64,000 nucleotides of DNA, taken from the NCBI RefSeq assembly GCF_001718415.1, contig NZ_CP013378.1:4588001-4652000 (forward strand), read 5' to 3'. Under the pieces are notes generated by a model that was given only the letters and a program-made list of their open reading frames with translations, was not told the origin of the DNA and searched no databases. This DNA comes from Burkholderia pseudomultivorans (GTDB taxonomy: Bacteria > Pseudomonadota > Gammaproteobacteria > Burkholderiales > Burkholderiaceae). Shown here in pieces: positions 28,436 through 37,465 of this stretch; within the stretch, counting starts at the first letter, position 1, and every line of letters begins with the position of its first letter. The position numbers and the translations under genes are program-made.

Positions 28436-30556
28436 ATGACGTCATCCAGCCGCCGCCGTTTCCTGCATACCGTCGCACAATCCGCGGGCGCCGCGGTCGC
28501 GCTCAACGCGTTTCCCGAATCGATCCGCCGCGCGCTCGCGATTCCGGTCGCGCGCGGCACCGGCACGATCCGCGACGTCGAACATATCGTCGTGTTCATG
28601 CAGGAAAACCGCTCGTTCGATCATTACTTCGGACACCTGCGCGGTGTGCGCGGCTACAACGACCGCTTCCCGATCGCGCTGCCGAACGGCAAGCCGGTGT
28701 GGTACCAGCCGTCGAAGGCCGACCCGTCGAAGCCGGTGCTGCCGTTCCGGCTCGACACGAAGACCACCAGCGCGCAATGCCTCGGCGCGCTCGACCATTC
28801 GTGGGCGCTGACGCACGCGGCGATCGACGGCGGCCGCTACGACCAGTGGCCGGCGAACAAGACCGACATGACGATGGGCTATCACGTGCGCGAGGACATC
28901 CCGTTCCACTACGCGCTCGCCGATGCCTTCACCGTCTGCGACCAGTACTTCTGCTCGCTGCCGGGCCCGACGCATCCGAACCGCGCATACCTGATGACCG
29001 GCACGATCGATCCGACCGGCAAGTTCGGCGGCCCGCTGCTCGACAACGCCGACTACGTCGACGGCGACCTGCCGCCCGCGTACCAGCTGCTGTCGTGGCA
29101 GACCTTCCCCGAGCGGCTCGAGGCGCGCGGCATCTCGTGGCAGATCTACCAGCAGGGCCTGACCTGGGCCGACCCGTACAACGGCAACTACGGCACGAAC
29201 ATCCTGCAGAACTTCGCGAACTTCATCAATGCGAAGCCGGGCTCGTCGCTGTACCAGCGCGCGCAGACGGTGCGCACGCTCGACAACCTGAAGGACGACG
29301 TGATCAACGACCGGCTGCCGCAGGTGTCGTGGCTGCTGCCGCCGGCCGCGTTCTCCGAGCATCCGAAGTACACGCCCGCGTATGGCGCGAACTACACGTC
29401 GCAGATCCTCGACGCGCTCACCGCGAACCCGGACGTCTGGCGCAAGACCGTGCTGTTCATCATGTACGACGAGAACGACGGCTTCTTCGACCATATCGTG
29501 CCGCCGCAGCCGCCGACCTCGGCCGCGCAGGGCGCCTCGACCGTGACGACCGACGGCGAGCTGCATACGGTCGTGAACCCCGGCCGCGGCGGCAGCTATA
29601 CGGCCGACGGGCTGCCGTACGGCCTCGGGCCGCGCGTGCCGATGACGGTCGTGTCGCCGTGGACCAAGGGCGGCTTCGTGTGCTCGCAGGTGTTCGACCA
29701 CACGTCGGTGATCCGCTTCATCGGCGAGCGCTTCGGCGTCGACGAGCCGAACATCACGCCGTGGCGCCGCACGGTCTGCGGCGACCTGACCGCCGCATTC
29801 GACTTCCGCTCGTCCGACGCGAGCTTCCCGCCGCTGCCCGACACGAGCCAGTACCGCACCATCGCGGACCAGCAGTGCACGTCGCAGCCCGCGCCGACCG
29901 TGCCGGCGACGCCGTCGCCGATCGATCCGCAGGAACCGGGCGTGCGGCCTGCACGCGCGCTGCCGTACGAACTGCACGTGAATGCGAGCCTGATCGGCGC
30001 GAACAAGCTGCGCATCGAGTTCGCGAACCGCGGCATCCAGGGCGCGCACTTCAACGTGTATGCGGCGAACCGCACCGATGGCCCGTGGCGCTACACGGTC
30101 GGCGCGCGCCGCGTGCTGCATGCGGATTTCGACGTGACCGTGACGAACGGCGCGTATGCGTTCTCGGTGTACGGGCCGAACGGCTTCGTGCGGATGTTCT
30201 CGGGCGACGTGTCGGATTCGACCGCGCGCCGCCGCAACCAGGCGCAGCCCGAAGTGAAGGCCGGCTACGACATCGCGAACGGCAACCTGTACCTGAAGCT
30301 GCGCAATCACGGCACGGGCCACGTGACGCTGACGCTGACCGACAACGCGTACGGCGCGCCGACGCGCCAGGTCACGCTGCACGGCGGCGACGAGCACGTC
30401 GAGCAATGGGCGCTCGCGTCGAGCCACCACTGGTACGACGTGACGGTGAGCGACGGCGCGAACGGCACCTTCTCGCGCCGCTTCGCGGGCCACGTCGAGA
30501 ACGGCCGGCCGAGCTACTCGGATCCGGCGGCCGTGCAGCCCGTGTCCGCGTCCTGA
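28436..30556 (+). CDS. plcN: Phosphocholine-specific phospholipase C, Tat-exported
   Basis: Non-haemolytic type phospholipase C of the acid phosphatase/PlcC family that splits phosphatidylcholine, a known secreted activity of Burkholderia and Pseudomonas. It has 706 residues. A twin-arginine signal (SSSRRRFLHTVAQSAGAAVA) comes first, then the catalytic domain to about residue 480: HIVVFMQENRSFDHYFGHLR, SLPGPTHPNRAYLMTGTIDP, FIMYDENDGFFDHIVPP and VFDHTSVIRFIGERFG carry the conserved metal and nucleophile residues. Two C-terminal DUF756 repeats (about 500-590 and 610-695) complete the family architecture. GAGGTGA lies 6 nt before the ATG. The choice of plcN over other plc paralogues is by general resemblance. 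Confidence 0.9.
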   Translation: MTSSSRRRFLHTVAQSAGAAVALNAFPESIRRALAIPVARGTGTIRDVEHIVVFMQENRSFDHYFGHLRGVRGYNDRFPIALPNGKPVWYQPSKADPSKPVLPFRLDTKTTSAQCLGALDHSWALTHAAIDGGRYDQWPANKTDMTMGYHVREDIPFHYALADAFTVCDQYFCSLPGPTHPNRAYLMTGTIDPTGKFGGPLLDNADYVDGDLPPAYQLLSWQTFPERLEARGISWQIYQQGLTWADPYNGNYGTNILQNFANFINAKPGSSLYQRAQTVRTLDNLKDDVINDRLPQVSWLLPPAAFSEHPKYTPAYGANYTSQILDALTANPDVWRKTVLFIMYDENDGFFDHIVPPQPPTSAAQGASTVTTDGELHTVVNPGRGGSYTADGLPYGLGPRVPMTVVSPWTKGGFVCSQVFDHTSVIRFIGERFGVDEPNITPWRRTVCGDLTAAFDFRSSDASFPPLPDTSQYRTIADQQCTSQPAPTVPATPSPIDPQEPGVRPARALPYELHVNASLIGANKLRIEFANRGIQGAHFNVYAANRTDGPWRYTVGARRVLHADFDVTVTNGAYAFSVYGPNGFVRMFSGDVSDSTARRRNQAQPEVKAGYDIANGNLYLKLRNHGTGHVTLTLTDNAYGAPTRQVTLHGGDEHVEQWALASSHHWYDVTVSDGANGTFSRRFAGHVENGRPSYSDPAAVQPVSAS

Positions 30557-30607
30557 GCGCGAACGCGCGCGTGGTGCGGCGCAGGCCGCGCCGCGCGACG
30601 GTCGGAC

Positions 30608-31231
30608 TCAGACCGCGTGCGCGAGTGCGCGGTCGATCAGTTCGGCCTCGAAGCCGTCGTCCGCCTCGCGAAAGCGCAGCGGTGCCGCGCAGTGCACGAG
30701 CGTATCGACGAAGTACTTCGCGCGCGGCCACGGCCCGAAGCCGGCCGCGGTATTGATGTGTCCCGCGTCGCCGAGATTGACGAACGCGCTGCCGAGCCGT
30801 TGCGCGAGCGTGCGCGCATCGGCGAGCGGCATCCACGGATCGGTCTCGCTGCCGATCACGATCGACGGCACCGCAAGCCGGCGCGCGTCGAACGGCCCCG
30901 CAAACGTGAATTTGTGCGGGCTCGCGGGCGCGACGAGCAGCACGCCCGCGACATCGGCCGCCTGCGGCCACTGCGCAAGCGCATGGGCGGCCGCGAGGCA
31001 GCCGAAGCTGTGCGCGGCGAGCACGAACGGGCCGCGCTCGCGTTCGAGCAGCGCGCGCACCGATTGCGCCCAGCGCGCGAGATCCGGCGCGTCCCAGTCG
31101 TACTGCTCGACGCGCAGCGAGCGCGGGAACTGCCGCTCGAGCCAGGTCTGCCAGTGAGCGCCCTCGCTGCCGTGCAGGCCCGGAACGGTCACGAGCCGCG
31201 GCGGCCACGCCGATTTGCTGCATGCGCGCAT
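30608..31231 (-). CDS. RBBP9/YdeN-type serine hydrolase
   Basis: Small alpha/beta hydrolase of 207 residues in the RBBP9/YdeN family. The catalytic triad is visible: Ser75 in LAAHSFGCLAA, Asp in VIGSETDPWMP and His in GDAGHINTAAGFGPW, the last being the signature of this family. The N-terminal VTVPGLHGSEGAHWQTWLE supplies the oxyanion-hole region. No substrate is known for most members. The start follows GAGGG at 6 nt; the frame is open upstream but without a better start. It is transcribed divergently from the VOC gene. Confidence 0.85.
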   Translation of the reverse strand: MRACSKSAWPPRLVTVPGLHGSEGAHWQTWLERQFPRSLRVEQYDWDAPDLARWAQSVRALLERERGPFVLAAHSFGCLAAAHALAQWPQAADVAGVLLVAPASPHKFTFAGPFDARRLAVPSIVIGSETDPWMPLADARTLAQRLGSAFVNLGDAGHINTAAGFGPWPRAKYFVDTLVHCAAPLRFREADDGFEAELIDRALAHAV

Positions 31232-31461
31232 GATTGCCCTCGCTTGCTTGAAGACGGGTTTCGATTGTGGCGCGCCGCGCGCCGCGGCCGAACCAATATT
31301 TTGTGCTTTGCTTGTGCGCGGGGCCGGCCAGCCGGAGCCGACCGGCCGGCCGGAACAACGCGCAACACGCCGCGACACCGTAGAATGTGGGCTTCCCGCC
31401 AGCCATGCATGGAGCCGGACCGGGCGCCCGCGCGCCCGCCCCGGCTGTCAGGAGACACCCG

Positions 31462-31899
31462 ATGTCCGCTACGCCTTCCGGCGCGCTGCGCCCGTTCCAT
31501 CTCGCCTTTCCCGTGTCGAGCCTCGCCGATGCGCGCGCGTTCTACGGCGGCCTGCTCGGCTGCCCCGAGGGCCGCAGCTCGGATCACTGGGTCGACTTCG
31601 ATTTCTTCGGCCATCAGCTCGTCGCGCATCTCGCGCCGCACGAAACGGGCGCGAGCGCGGTCAACCCGGTCGACGGCGACGACGTGCCGGTGCGCCACTT
31701 CGGCGTCGTGCTGTCGATGGACGAATGGCACGCGCTCGCCGAAAAGCTCCAGGCCGCGCACACGCGCTTCGTGATCGAGCCGCATATCCGCTTCAAGGGC
31801 GAGGTCGGCGAGCAGGCGACGATGTTCTTCCTCGATCCGTGCGGCAACGCGCTGGAATTCAAGGCGTTCGCCGACATCGGCCAGCTGTTCGCGAAATGA
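31462..31899 (+). CDS. VOC-family (glyoxalase/dioxygenase fold) protein
   Basis: Metal-dependent vicinal-oxygen-chelate protein, 145 residues, two beta-alpha-beta-beta-beta modules. Residues seen: [20 protein letters not shown] with the first His ligand, a second His in [14 protein letters not shown], and the Glu in [12 protein letters not shown]. The last phrase is close to glyoxalase/bleomycin-resistance-type proteins. GGAG precedes the ATG by 8 nt. It heads a same-strand run with a hydroxypyruvate reductase gene four bases downstream, so the two are probably translated from one message. The reaction is unknown. Confidence 0.85.
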   Translation: MSATPSGALRPFHLAFPVSSLADARAFYGGLLGCPEGRSSDHWVDFDFFGHQLVAHLAPHETGASAVNPVDGDDVPVRHFGVVLSMDEWHALAEKLQAAHTRFVIEPHIRFKGEVGEQATMFFLDPCGNALEFKAFADIGQLFAK

Positions 31900-31903
31900 G
31901 CGC

Positions 31904-32845
31904 ATGAAGATCCTGTTCCATTCCCCGCATCAGGAAGCCGCCGCATGGCGCGACGAACTCGCGCGGGCGCTGCCGGAGGCCGAACTGCGCGCGTGGCAGC
32001 CGGGCGACACGGCCCCGGCCGACTACGCGCTCGTGTGGCGCGCGCCGCGCGAGTTCTTCGCGCCGCGCGACGGCCTGCGCGCGATCTTCAATCTCGGCGC
32101 GGGCGTCGATGCGCTGCTCGCGCTCGACCACGCGCATCCGGGCACGCTGCCGCGTCACGTGCCGCTCGTGCGGCTCGAGGATTCGGGCATGGCGCAGCAG
32201 ATGATCGAATACGTGACGCACGCGGTGCTGCGCTACCTGCGCCGGTTCGACGAATACGAGGCGCTGCAGCGCGCGCGCCGCTGGCAGGCGCTCGAACCGC
32301 ATCCGCGGGCGAGCTTCACCGTCGCGGTGCTCGGCCTCGGCGTGCTCGGCGCGCAGGTCGCACGCGCGCTCGCCGCGCTCGGCCTGCCCGTGCGCGGCTA
32401 CAGCCGCAGCCCGAAGCAGCTCGACGGCATCGAGACGTTCGCGGGCGAGCACGCGTTCGACGCATGCATCGACGGCGCGAAGGTGCTCGTCAACCTGCTG
32501 CCGAGCACGCCCGACACCGACGGCATCCTGTGCGCGCGCACCTTCGCGCGGCTCGCGCCGGGCGCCTATCTGGTCAACGTCGCGCGCGGCGCGCATCTGG
32601 TCGACGCCGACCTGCTCGACGCGCTCGCAAGCGGCCGGATCGCCGCGGCGACGCTCGACGTGTTCCATCGCGAGCCGCTGCCCGCCGATCATCCGTTCTG
32701 GGCCGCGCCGCGCATCACGATCACGCCGCACAGCTCGGCCGAGACGCTGCGCGCGGAAGCGGTCGAGCAGATCGCGGGCAAGATCCGCGCGTTCGAGCGC
32801 GGCGAGCCGGTCGGCGGCATCGTCGACTACGCGCGCGGCTACTGA
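31904..32845 (+). CDS. ghrA: Glyoxylate/hydroxypyruvate reductase A
   Basis: NAD(P)H-dependent reductase of the D-2-hydroxyacid dehydrogenase family, which reduces glyoxylate and hydroxypyruvate; cytosolic, 313 residues. The nucleotide-binding motif VLGLGVLGAQVARAL lies near residue 145. The catalytic Arg is in LVNVARGAHLVDADLL, the Glu in DVFHREPLP and the His in ITPHSSAET, all in the GhrA (YcdW) style, including the short N-terminal domain with FNLGAGVDALL. It follows the VOC gene after four bases and precedes the HMG-CoA lyase gene by 30. Confidence 0.9.
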   Translation: MKILFHSPHQEAAAWRDELARALPEAELRAWQPGDTAPADYALVWRAPREFFAPRDGLRAIFNLGAGVDALLALDHAHPGTLPRHVPLVRLEDSGMAQQMIEYVTHAVLRYLRRFDEYEALQRARRWQALEPHPRASFTVAVLGLGVLGAQVARALAALGLPVRGYSRSPKQLDGIETFAGEHAFDACIDGAKVLVNLLPSTPDTDGILCARTFARLAPGAYLVNVARGAHLVDADLLDALASGRIAAATLDVFHREPLPADHPFWAAPRITITPHSSAETLRAEAVEQIAGKIRAFERGEPVGGIVDYARGY

Positions 32846-32875
32846 ATTCGCCCATACAGCAAACAGGAGACAACC

Positions 32876-33808
32876 ATGAGCTTCCCCACCGCCGTCAAGA
32901 TCGTCGAAGTCGGCCCGCGCGACGGGCTGCAGAACGAAAAGACCTTCGTGCCGACCGACGTGAAGATCGCGCTCGTCGACAAGCTGTCGCGCGCGGGCTT
33001 TCGCAACATCGAGGCCGCATCGTTCGTGTCGCCGAAATGGGTGCCGCAGATGGCCGACGGCGCGGACGTGATGGCCGGCATCGAGCGCCGCGCGGGCACC
33101 GTCTACTCGGTGCTCACGCCGAACCTGAAGGGCTTCGAGAATGCGCTCGCCGCACGCGCGGACGAGGTCGTGATCTTCGGCGCGGCGAGCGAAGCGTTCT
33201 CGCAGCGCAACATCAACTGCAGCATCGCCGAGAGCATCGCGCGCTTCGAGCCGGTCGCGAAGGCCGCGAAGGATGCGGGCCTGCGGCTGCGCGGCAGCGT
33301 GTCGTGCGCGCTCGGCTGCCCGTACCAGGGCGAGGTGCCGGTCGCGTCGGTCGTCGACGTCGTCGAACGCTTCGCGGCGCTCGGCTGCGACGAGATCGAC
33401 ATCGCCGACACGATCGGCGTCGGCACGCCGAAGCGCACGCGCGAAGTGCTCGCGGCGGTCACGCGCGTGTTCCCGCGCGAGCGCCTGTCGGGCCACTTCC
33501 ACGACACCTACGGCCAGGCGCTCGCGAACATCTACGCGGCGCTGTTCGAAGGCATCGAGATCTTCCACGCATCGGTCGCGGGCCTCGGCGGCTGCCCGTA
33601 TGCGAAGGGCGCGACCGGCAACGTCGCGACGGAAGACGTGCTGTACCTGATGCAGGGCCTCGGCATCGACACCGGCATCGATCTCGCGCAGGTGGTCGCG
33701 GCCGGCGACTTCATCTCGAACGCGATCGGCCGCGCGAACGTGTCGCGCGCCGGTCGCGCGCTGCTCGCCAAGGCGCAGAACGCGGCCGACGCCGCGAACT
33801 GCGTCTGA
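32876..33808 (+). CDS. mvaB: Hydroxymethylglutaryl-CoA lyase
   Basis: Cleaves HMG-CoA to acetoacetate and acetyl-CoA, the last step of leucine breakdown; 310 residues, HMGL-like TIM barrel. Seen: VEVGPRDGLQNEKTFVPTDV with the catalytic Arg and metal-binding Asp, SCALGCPYQGEV, LSGHFHDTYGQALAN with the metal-ligand His pair, and the active-site Cys in GLGGCPYAKGATGNVATEDV. AGGAG precedes the ATG. Other leucine or isovalerate genes are not nearby, so its link with the flanking reductase and VOC genes is unclear. Confidence 0.93.
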   Translation: MSFPTAVKIVEVGPRDGLQNEKTFVPTDVKIALVDKLSRAGFRNIEAASFVSPKWVPQMADGADVMAGIERRAGTVYSVLTPNLKGFENALAARADEVVIFGAASEAFSQRNINCSIAESIARFEPVAKAAKDAGLRLRGSVSCALGCPYQGEVPVASVVDVVERFAALGCDEIDIADTIGVGTPKRTREVLAAVTRVFPRERLSGHFHDTYGQALANIYAALFEGIEIFHASVAGLGGCPYAKGATGNVATEDVLYLMQGLGIDTGIDLAQVVAAGDFISNAIGRANVSRAGRALLAKAQNAADAANCV

Positions 33809-33833
33809 CCCGATATCCGACGGATTCCTGAAC

Positions 33834-34340
33834 ATGACGACACCCGCTTCATTCGACACCCTTCCCGATTCCGCGCGCCGCGTCGCGCTGCTGCTGCGCG
33901 AGCGCGGCCATTCGAAAGACATCGTGATGCTCGCCGAAACGGGCAAGACCTCGGCCGAAGCCGCGGCCGGCCTCGGCTGCTCGGTCGCGCAGATCGCCAA
34001 ATCGATCCTGTTTCGCCGGCAGTCGGACGGTGCGCCGGTGCTGGTCGTCGCGAGCGGCGTGAACCGCGTGGACGAGAAGAAGGTCGCCGCGCAGGTCGGC
34101 GAAGTCGGCCGCGCCGACGCGAAGTTCGTGCGCGACAACACCGGCTACGCGATCGGCGGCGTCTGCCCGATCGGCCATCTCGTCGAGCCCGTCACGCTGA
34201 TCGACGCCGACCTGCTCGCGCTCGACAGCCTGTGGGCCGCCGCCGGCCATCCGCATGCGGTGTTCAACCTGTCGCCGCAGGAACTCGTCACGCTGACGGG
34301 CGCGCCGGTTGCGGATGTCGCGCTGCGGGACCCGGCATGA
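33834..34340 (+). CDS. ybaK: YbaK/EbsC-type aminoacyl-tRNA deacylase
   Basis: Free-standing editing-domain protein of the YbaK/ProX group, expected to deacylate mischarged tRNA; 168 residues. The catalytic lysine lies in CSVAQIAKSILFRR, and the later segments VVASGVNRVDEKKVAAQVG, IGGVCPIGHLV and FNLSPQELVTLTGAPVAD follow the family order. Which mischarged tRNA it clears (Cys-tRNA-Pro, Ala-tRNA-Pro or another) cannot be settled from sequence. It overlaps the following DUF1289 gene by an ATGA junction, which implies coupled translation. Confidence 0.88.
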   Translation: MTTPASFDTLPDSARRVALLLRERGHSKDIVMLAETGKTSAEAAAGLGCSVAQIAKSILFRRQSDGAPVLVVASGVNRVDEKKVAAQVGEVGRADAKFVRDNTGYAIGGVCPIGHLVEPVTLIDADLLALDSLWAAAGHPHAVFNLSPQELVTLTGAPVADVALRDPA

Positions 34341-34543
34341 GCGACGTGGCGGTGCCGGTCGGCGTGGTGGGTTCGCCCTGCACCGACGTATGCCGGATCG
34401 ATCCGCGCACCGACTGGTGCGCGGGTTGCCTGCGTACGCGCGACGAGATTCGCGCATGGCGCAGCTGCGACGACGACGCGCGACGCGTGGTGCTCGCGCG
34501 GCTCGATGCGCGGCGGCGCCTGCTCGCGCGCAGCGGCGAATAA
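34337..34543 (+). CDS. DUF1289 small cysteine-rich protein
   Basis: A 68-residue member of DUF1289. The hallmark SPCTDVCRIDPRTDWCAGCL followed by RTRDEIRAW has four cysteines spaced as a probable metal or iron-sulfur site. The ATG lies within the stop codon of ybaK (ATGA), so translation is likely coupled. The family often travels with other small housekeeping genes; no function is established. Confidence 0.85.
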   Translation: MSDVAVPVGVVGSPCTDVCRIDPRTDWCAGCLRTRDEIRAWRSCDDDARRVVLARLDARRRLLARSGE

Positions 34544-34574
34544 AAAAAGCCGTTCGGCCTGTCGGGCGAACGGC
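34541..34574 (-). terminator. Hairpin terminator between the DUF1289 and EamA genes
   Basis: Stem GCCGTTCG / CGAACGGC with a ten-base loop. On the minus strand it is followed by seven T, so it mainly terminates the EamA transcript, whose stop codon lies about 190 bp upstream; it may also slow plus-strand transcription. Confidence 0.7.
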
Positions 34575-34760
34575 ATCGAGATCGGAATCCTGTGAACGTG
34601 ATCAACGTCACAGCCGGCATGATACGAGCGACGCCGCCGGCTCGCATCGGGTGTTTCCCTACAACTTCTTACAGTGTCTTTCGAGCGTGCGCGCGGCCGT
34701 CCGGACGGCCCTCGCGCGGCGACGGCAGCGCGTAGCGGCAGGCCGGATCGCCCGTCCGTT

Positions 34761-35666
34761 TCAGCCGCCGACCGCCGCGCGGCGCGCGGGCACGATGCGC
34801 CAGCCGAGGTTCACGCCGGCTGCCGCCAGCAGGATCAGCAGCGCGCCGAACACCTGCGTCCACGCGAGCGTCTGCCCGAACGCGAAGTGATCGACGGCGA
34901 TCGCGACGACCGGATAGACGAACGACAGCGCGCCCGTCATCGCGGTCGGCAGCTTCTGGATCGCGCCGTACAGCAGCACGTACATCACGCCGGTGTTCAC
35001 GACGCCGAGCGCGACGAGGTCGAGCCACTGGCCGGCTGTCGCGGGCAGCGTGTCGAAGTGCGCGAACGGCGCGAGCATCACGATGCCGATGCCGGCCTGC
35101 AGCAGCGCGAGCAGATGCGGCGGCGTGCCCTTCAGATGCTTGGTGACGATCGACGACAGCGCGTACAGGAAGGCCGCGCCGAGCGACAGCGCGACGCCTT
35201 CGAGATATTCGCCGGGCACCGCGAGCACGGCCGGCTCGACGCGCACCACGCAGACGAGCCCGACGAACGCGATGCCGAGCCACGCGAGCGTCGACGCGGT
35301 GATCCGTTCGCGGAACACGAGCGCGCCGAGCGCGATCAGCATGAACGGCTGCGTGTTGTACACGGCCGTCGCCATCGAGATCGACGCGCGCGAATAGGCC
35401 GCGAACAGCAACAGCCAGTTCGCGACGATCGCGATGCTGCCGAGCGTCGCGAGCAGCAGCATGCGCGGCGAGAACAGCCGGCGGCGCAGGAAGCCGAGCG
35501 CCGCGCAGACGATCGCGAGCGTCGCCGCGCCGAACAGGCAGCGGAAGAACACGACGTTCGTCAGCGGTTGCTGCGACGACATCACGAGCCAGCCGATCGT
35601 GCCGGACATCATCATCGCGACGACCATCTCGGCGGCGCCGCGGCGGATTTCGTTCGAGGCCATCAT
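34761..35666 (-). CDS. EamA/DMT-family exporter
   Basis: Ten-helix drug/metabolite transporter in the cytoplasmic membrane, 301 residues, made of two EamA repeats (about 10-140 and 155-290). The first repeat shows SSQQPLTNVVFFRCLFGAAT, the second FLYALSSIVTKHLKGTPPHL. Members export amino acids or small metabolites. An Lrp/AsnC regulator is transcribed from the same 110-bp intergenic region in the other direction, a layout common for amino-acid exporters. Confidence 0.87.
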   Translation of the reverse strand: MMASNEIRRGAAEMVVAMMMSGTIGWLVMSSQQPLTNVVFFRCLFGAATLAIVCAALGFLRRRLFSPRMLLLATLGSIAIVANWLLLFAAYSRASISMATAVYNTQPFMLIALGALVFRERITASTLAWLGIAFVGLVCVVRVEPAVLAVPGEYLEGVALSLGAAFLYALSSIVTKHLKGTPPHLLALLQAGIGIVMLAPFAHFDTLPATAGQWLDLVALGVVNTGVMYVLLYGAIQKLPTAMTGALSFVYPVVAIAVDHFAFGQTLAWTQVFGALLILLAAAGVNLGWRIVPARRAAVGG

Positions 35667-35776
35667 GGACTCCTGGAAAAGAGCGGGGATGACTTCGATT
35701 CTAGGAACTTGCTTTCGGCAAAACCACGACTAGACTGAAGTGAATCGACCGATTTACCTTCGAAAGCAAAGCGATC

Positions 35777-36268
35777 ATGCCGAAACGCCTTTCCCCTCCC
35801 GCCGTCGCATCGCTCGATGCGACCGACCGCGCGATCCTCGCGGCGCTCGCCGACGACGCGCGCATCGCGACCAGCGAGCTCGCGCGGCAGATCGGTCTGT
35901 CGGCGCCCGCGACGGCCGACCGCGTGCGGCGGCTCGAGGCGCAGGGCGTGATCGCCGGCTTCACCGTCGATCTCGACCCGCGCGCGCTCGGCTACACGCT
36001 GCAGGCGATCGTCCGCGTGAAGCCGCTGCCGGGCCAGCTCCATCTCGTCGAGGACGTGCTGCGGCGGATTCCCGAATTCGTCGAATGCGACAAGGTGACG
36101 GGCGACGACTGCTTCATCTGCCGGCTCTACCTGCGCACGATCGAGCACCTCGACGACATCCTGTCGAAGGTGACCGAGCGGGCGGAAACGAGCACCGCGA
36201 TCGTGAAGTCGACGCCGGTGCCGCGCCGGCTGCCGCCGCTCGCCGAAGACGACACGGCGCGCCGCTAG
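35777..36268 (+). CDS. Lrp/AsnC-family regulator
   Basis: Leucine-responsive-type regulator, 163 residues. The helix-turn-helix lies at residues 13-60 (LDATDRAILAALADDARIAT, then LARQIGLSAPATADRVRRLE), and the effector-binding RAM domain at 70-150 (GYTLQAIVRVKPLPGQLH, VTGDDCFICRLYLRTIEHLD). It is divergent from the EamA exporter gene and probably controls it in response to an amino acid. The short C-terminal tail is Pro/Arg-rich. Confidence 0.88.
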   Translation: MPKRLSPPAVASLDATDRAILAALADDARIATSELARQIGLSAPATADRVRRLEAQGVIAGFTVDLDPRALGYTLQAIVRVKPLPGQLHLVEDVLRRIPEFVECDKVTGDDCFICRLYLRTIEHLDDILSKVTERAETSTAIVKSTPVPRRLPPLAEDDTARR

Positions 36269-36303
36269 GCGCCGCGCCGGCGGCATTCACACCGCGCGCC
36301 CGC

Positions 36304-37200
36304 TCACACGGCCGGTTCGCGCGCGTCGAAGAACGCCAGCAGCTCGTCGATCAGCGCGCCCGGCGCTTCTTCCGGAATGTAGTGCCCGCAATCGAGCGCA
36401 CGGCCGCTGACGTCGCGCGCGACGCGCCGCCATTCGTCGAGCGGATCGAAGCAGCGGCCGACGATCCCGTGCTCGCCCCACAGCACGCGCAGCGGGCAGG
36501 CCACCTTGTTGCCGCGTTCGAGATCGGCGCGGTCGTGCTCGAGATCGATCGTCGCCGACGCGCGGTAGTCCTCGCACATCGCATGCACGGCGCCCGGCTG
36601 CGCGAGCGCCGCGCGATACGCGTCGAGCGCCTCGGGCGCGAACGGCGCGAGCCCGGCCGAGCGGTTGCCCATCACGCGCTCGATATACGCATCGGTATGG
36701 CCGCCGATCAGCGTCTCGGGCAGCGGCTCGGGCTGGATCAGGAAGAACCAGTGGAAATACGCGGTCGCGAACGCGCGATCGGTCTGCTCGTACATCGCGA
36801 GCGTCGGCGCGATGTCGAGCAGCATCATCCGCTCGACGGCCGGCGCGTGATCGAGCGCGAGCCGATGCGCGACGCGTGCGCCGCGATCGTGCGCGCATAC
36901 GTGGAACTGGTCGAAGCCGAAATGCCGCATCACCGCGACCTGGTCGGCCGCCATCGCGCGTTTCGAATACGGCGCATGCTGCGCGTCGCTCGGCGGCTTG
37001 CCCGACGCGCCGTAGCCGCGCAGGTCGGTGGCGATCACCGTGAAATGCTTCGCCAGCGTCGCGGCGACGCGATGCCAGATCATGTGGGTCTGCGGGTGAC
37101 CGTGCAGCAGCAGAAGCGGCGGCCCCGCGCCTCCTTTGACACCGAAGATGTCGGTGTCCTGCACCGTCACGCGAAACGGTGCGAACGCGTCGAACGACAT
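36304..37200 (-). CDS. Haloacetate (fluoroacetate) dehalogenase-like alpha/beta hydrolase
   Basis: Alpha/beta hydrolase, 298 residues, with the fluoroacetate dehalogenase pattern. The nucleophile elbow HDRGARV (His104, Asp105, Arg106, Arg109) has the Asp nucleophile and both arginines that bind the carboxylate in characterised enzymes, and YFHWFFLIQPEPLPETLIGG supplies the His150-Trp151 pair that forms the halide pocket. The late His is in DCGHYIPEEAPGAL. An epoxide hydrolase cannot be excluded, but the HW pair argues for haloacetates. The start has no strong Shine-Dalgarno sequence. It faces the divergent nitronate monooxygenase gene. Confidence 0.82.
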   Translation of the reverse strand: MSFDAFAPFRVTVQDTDIFGVKGGAGPPLLLLHGHPQTHMIWHRVAATLAKHFTVIATDLRGYGASGKPPSDAQHAPYSKRAMAADQVAVMRHFGFDQFHVCAHDRGARVAHRLALDHAPAVERMMLLDIAPTLAMYEQTDRAFATAYFHWFFLIQPEPLPETLIGGHTDAYIERVMGNRSAGLAPFAPEALDAYRAALAQPGAVHAMCEDYRASATIDLEHDRADLERGNKVACPLRVLWGEHGIVGRCFDPLDEWRRVARDVSGRALDCGHYIPEEAPGALIDELLAFFDAREPAV

Positions 37201-37465
37201 GGTTTGTTTCTCGTTGGTTTGTTATGGCGGCTATTGTAGGAGCGTGAGTGCGCGATCTGAGCGGCGCAGCAGCCCGAACCCGTAGAAAGAGAGCACTCAC
37301 TCGATTGCCGCCGCACCGCGCGTTTTGCTAAGCTCGCGTAGAATCGCACGACCGTTCGTATTAATATGAGCCAGCGGACCCGATCCGCGACTCGCGACTA
37401 CACTCGGGATGCCGGTCGGCGCACGCCGCCGAAGCGCCGGACCGGGTCGATCTTGGAGACTTCAC

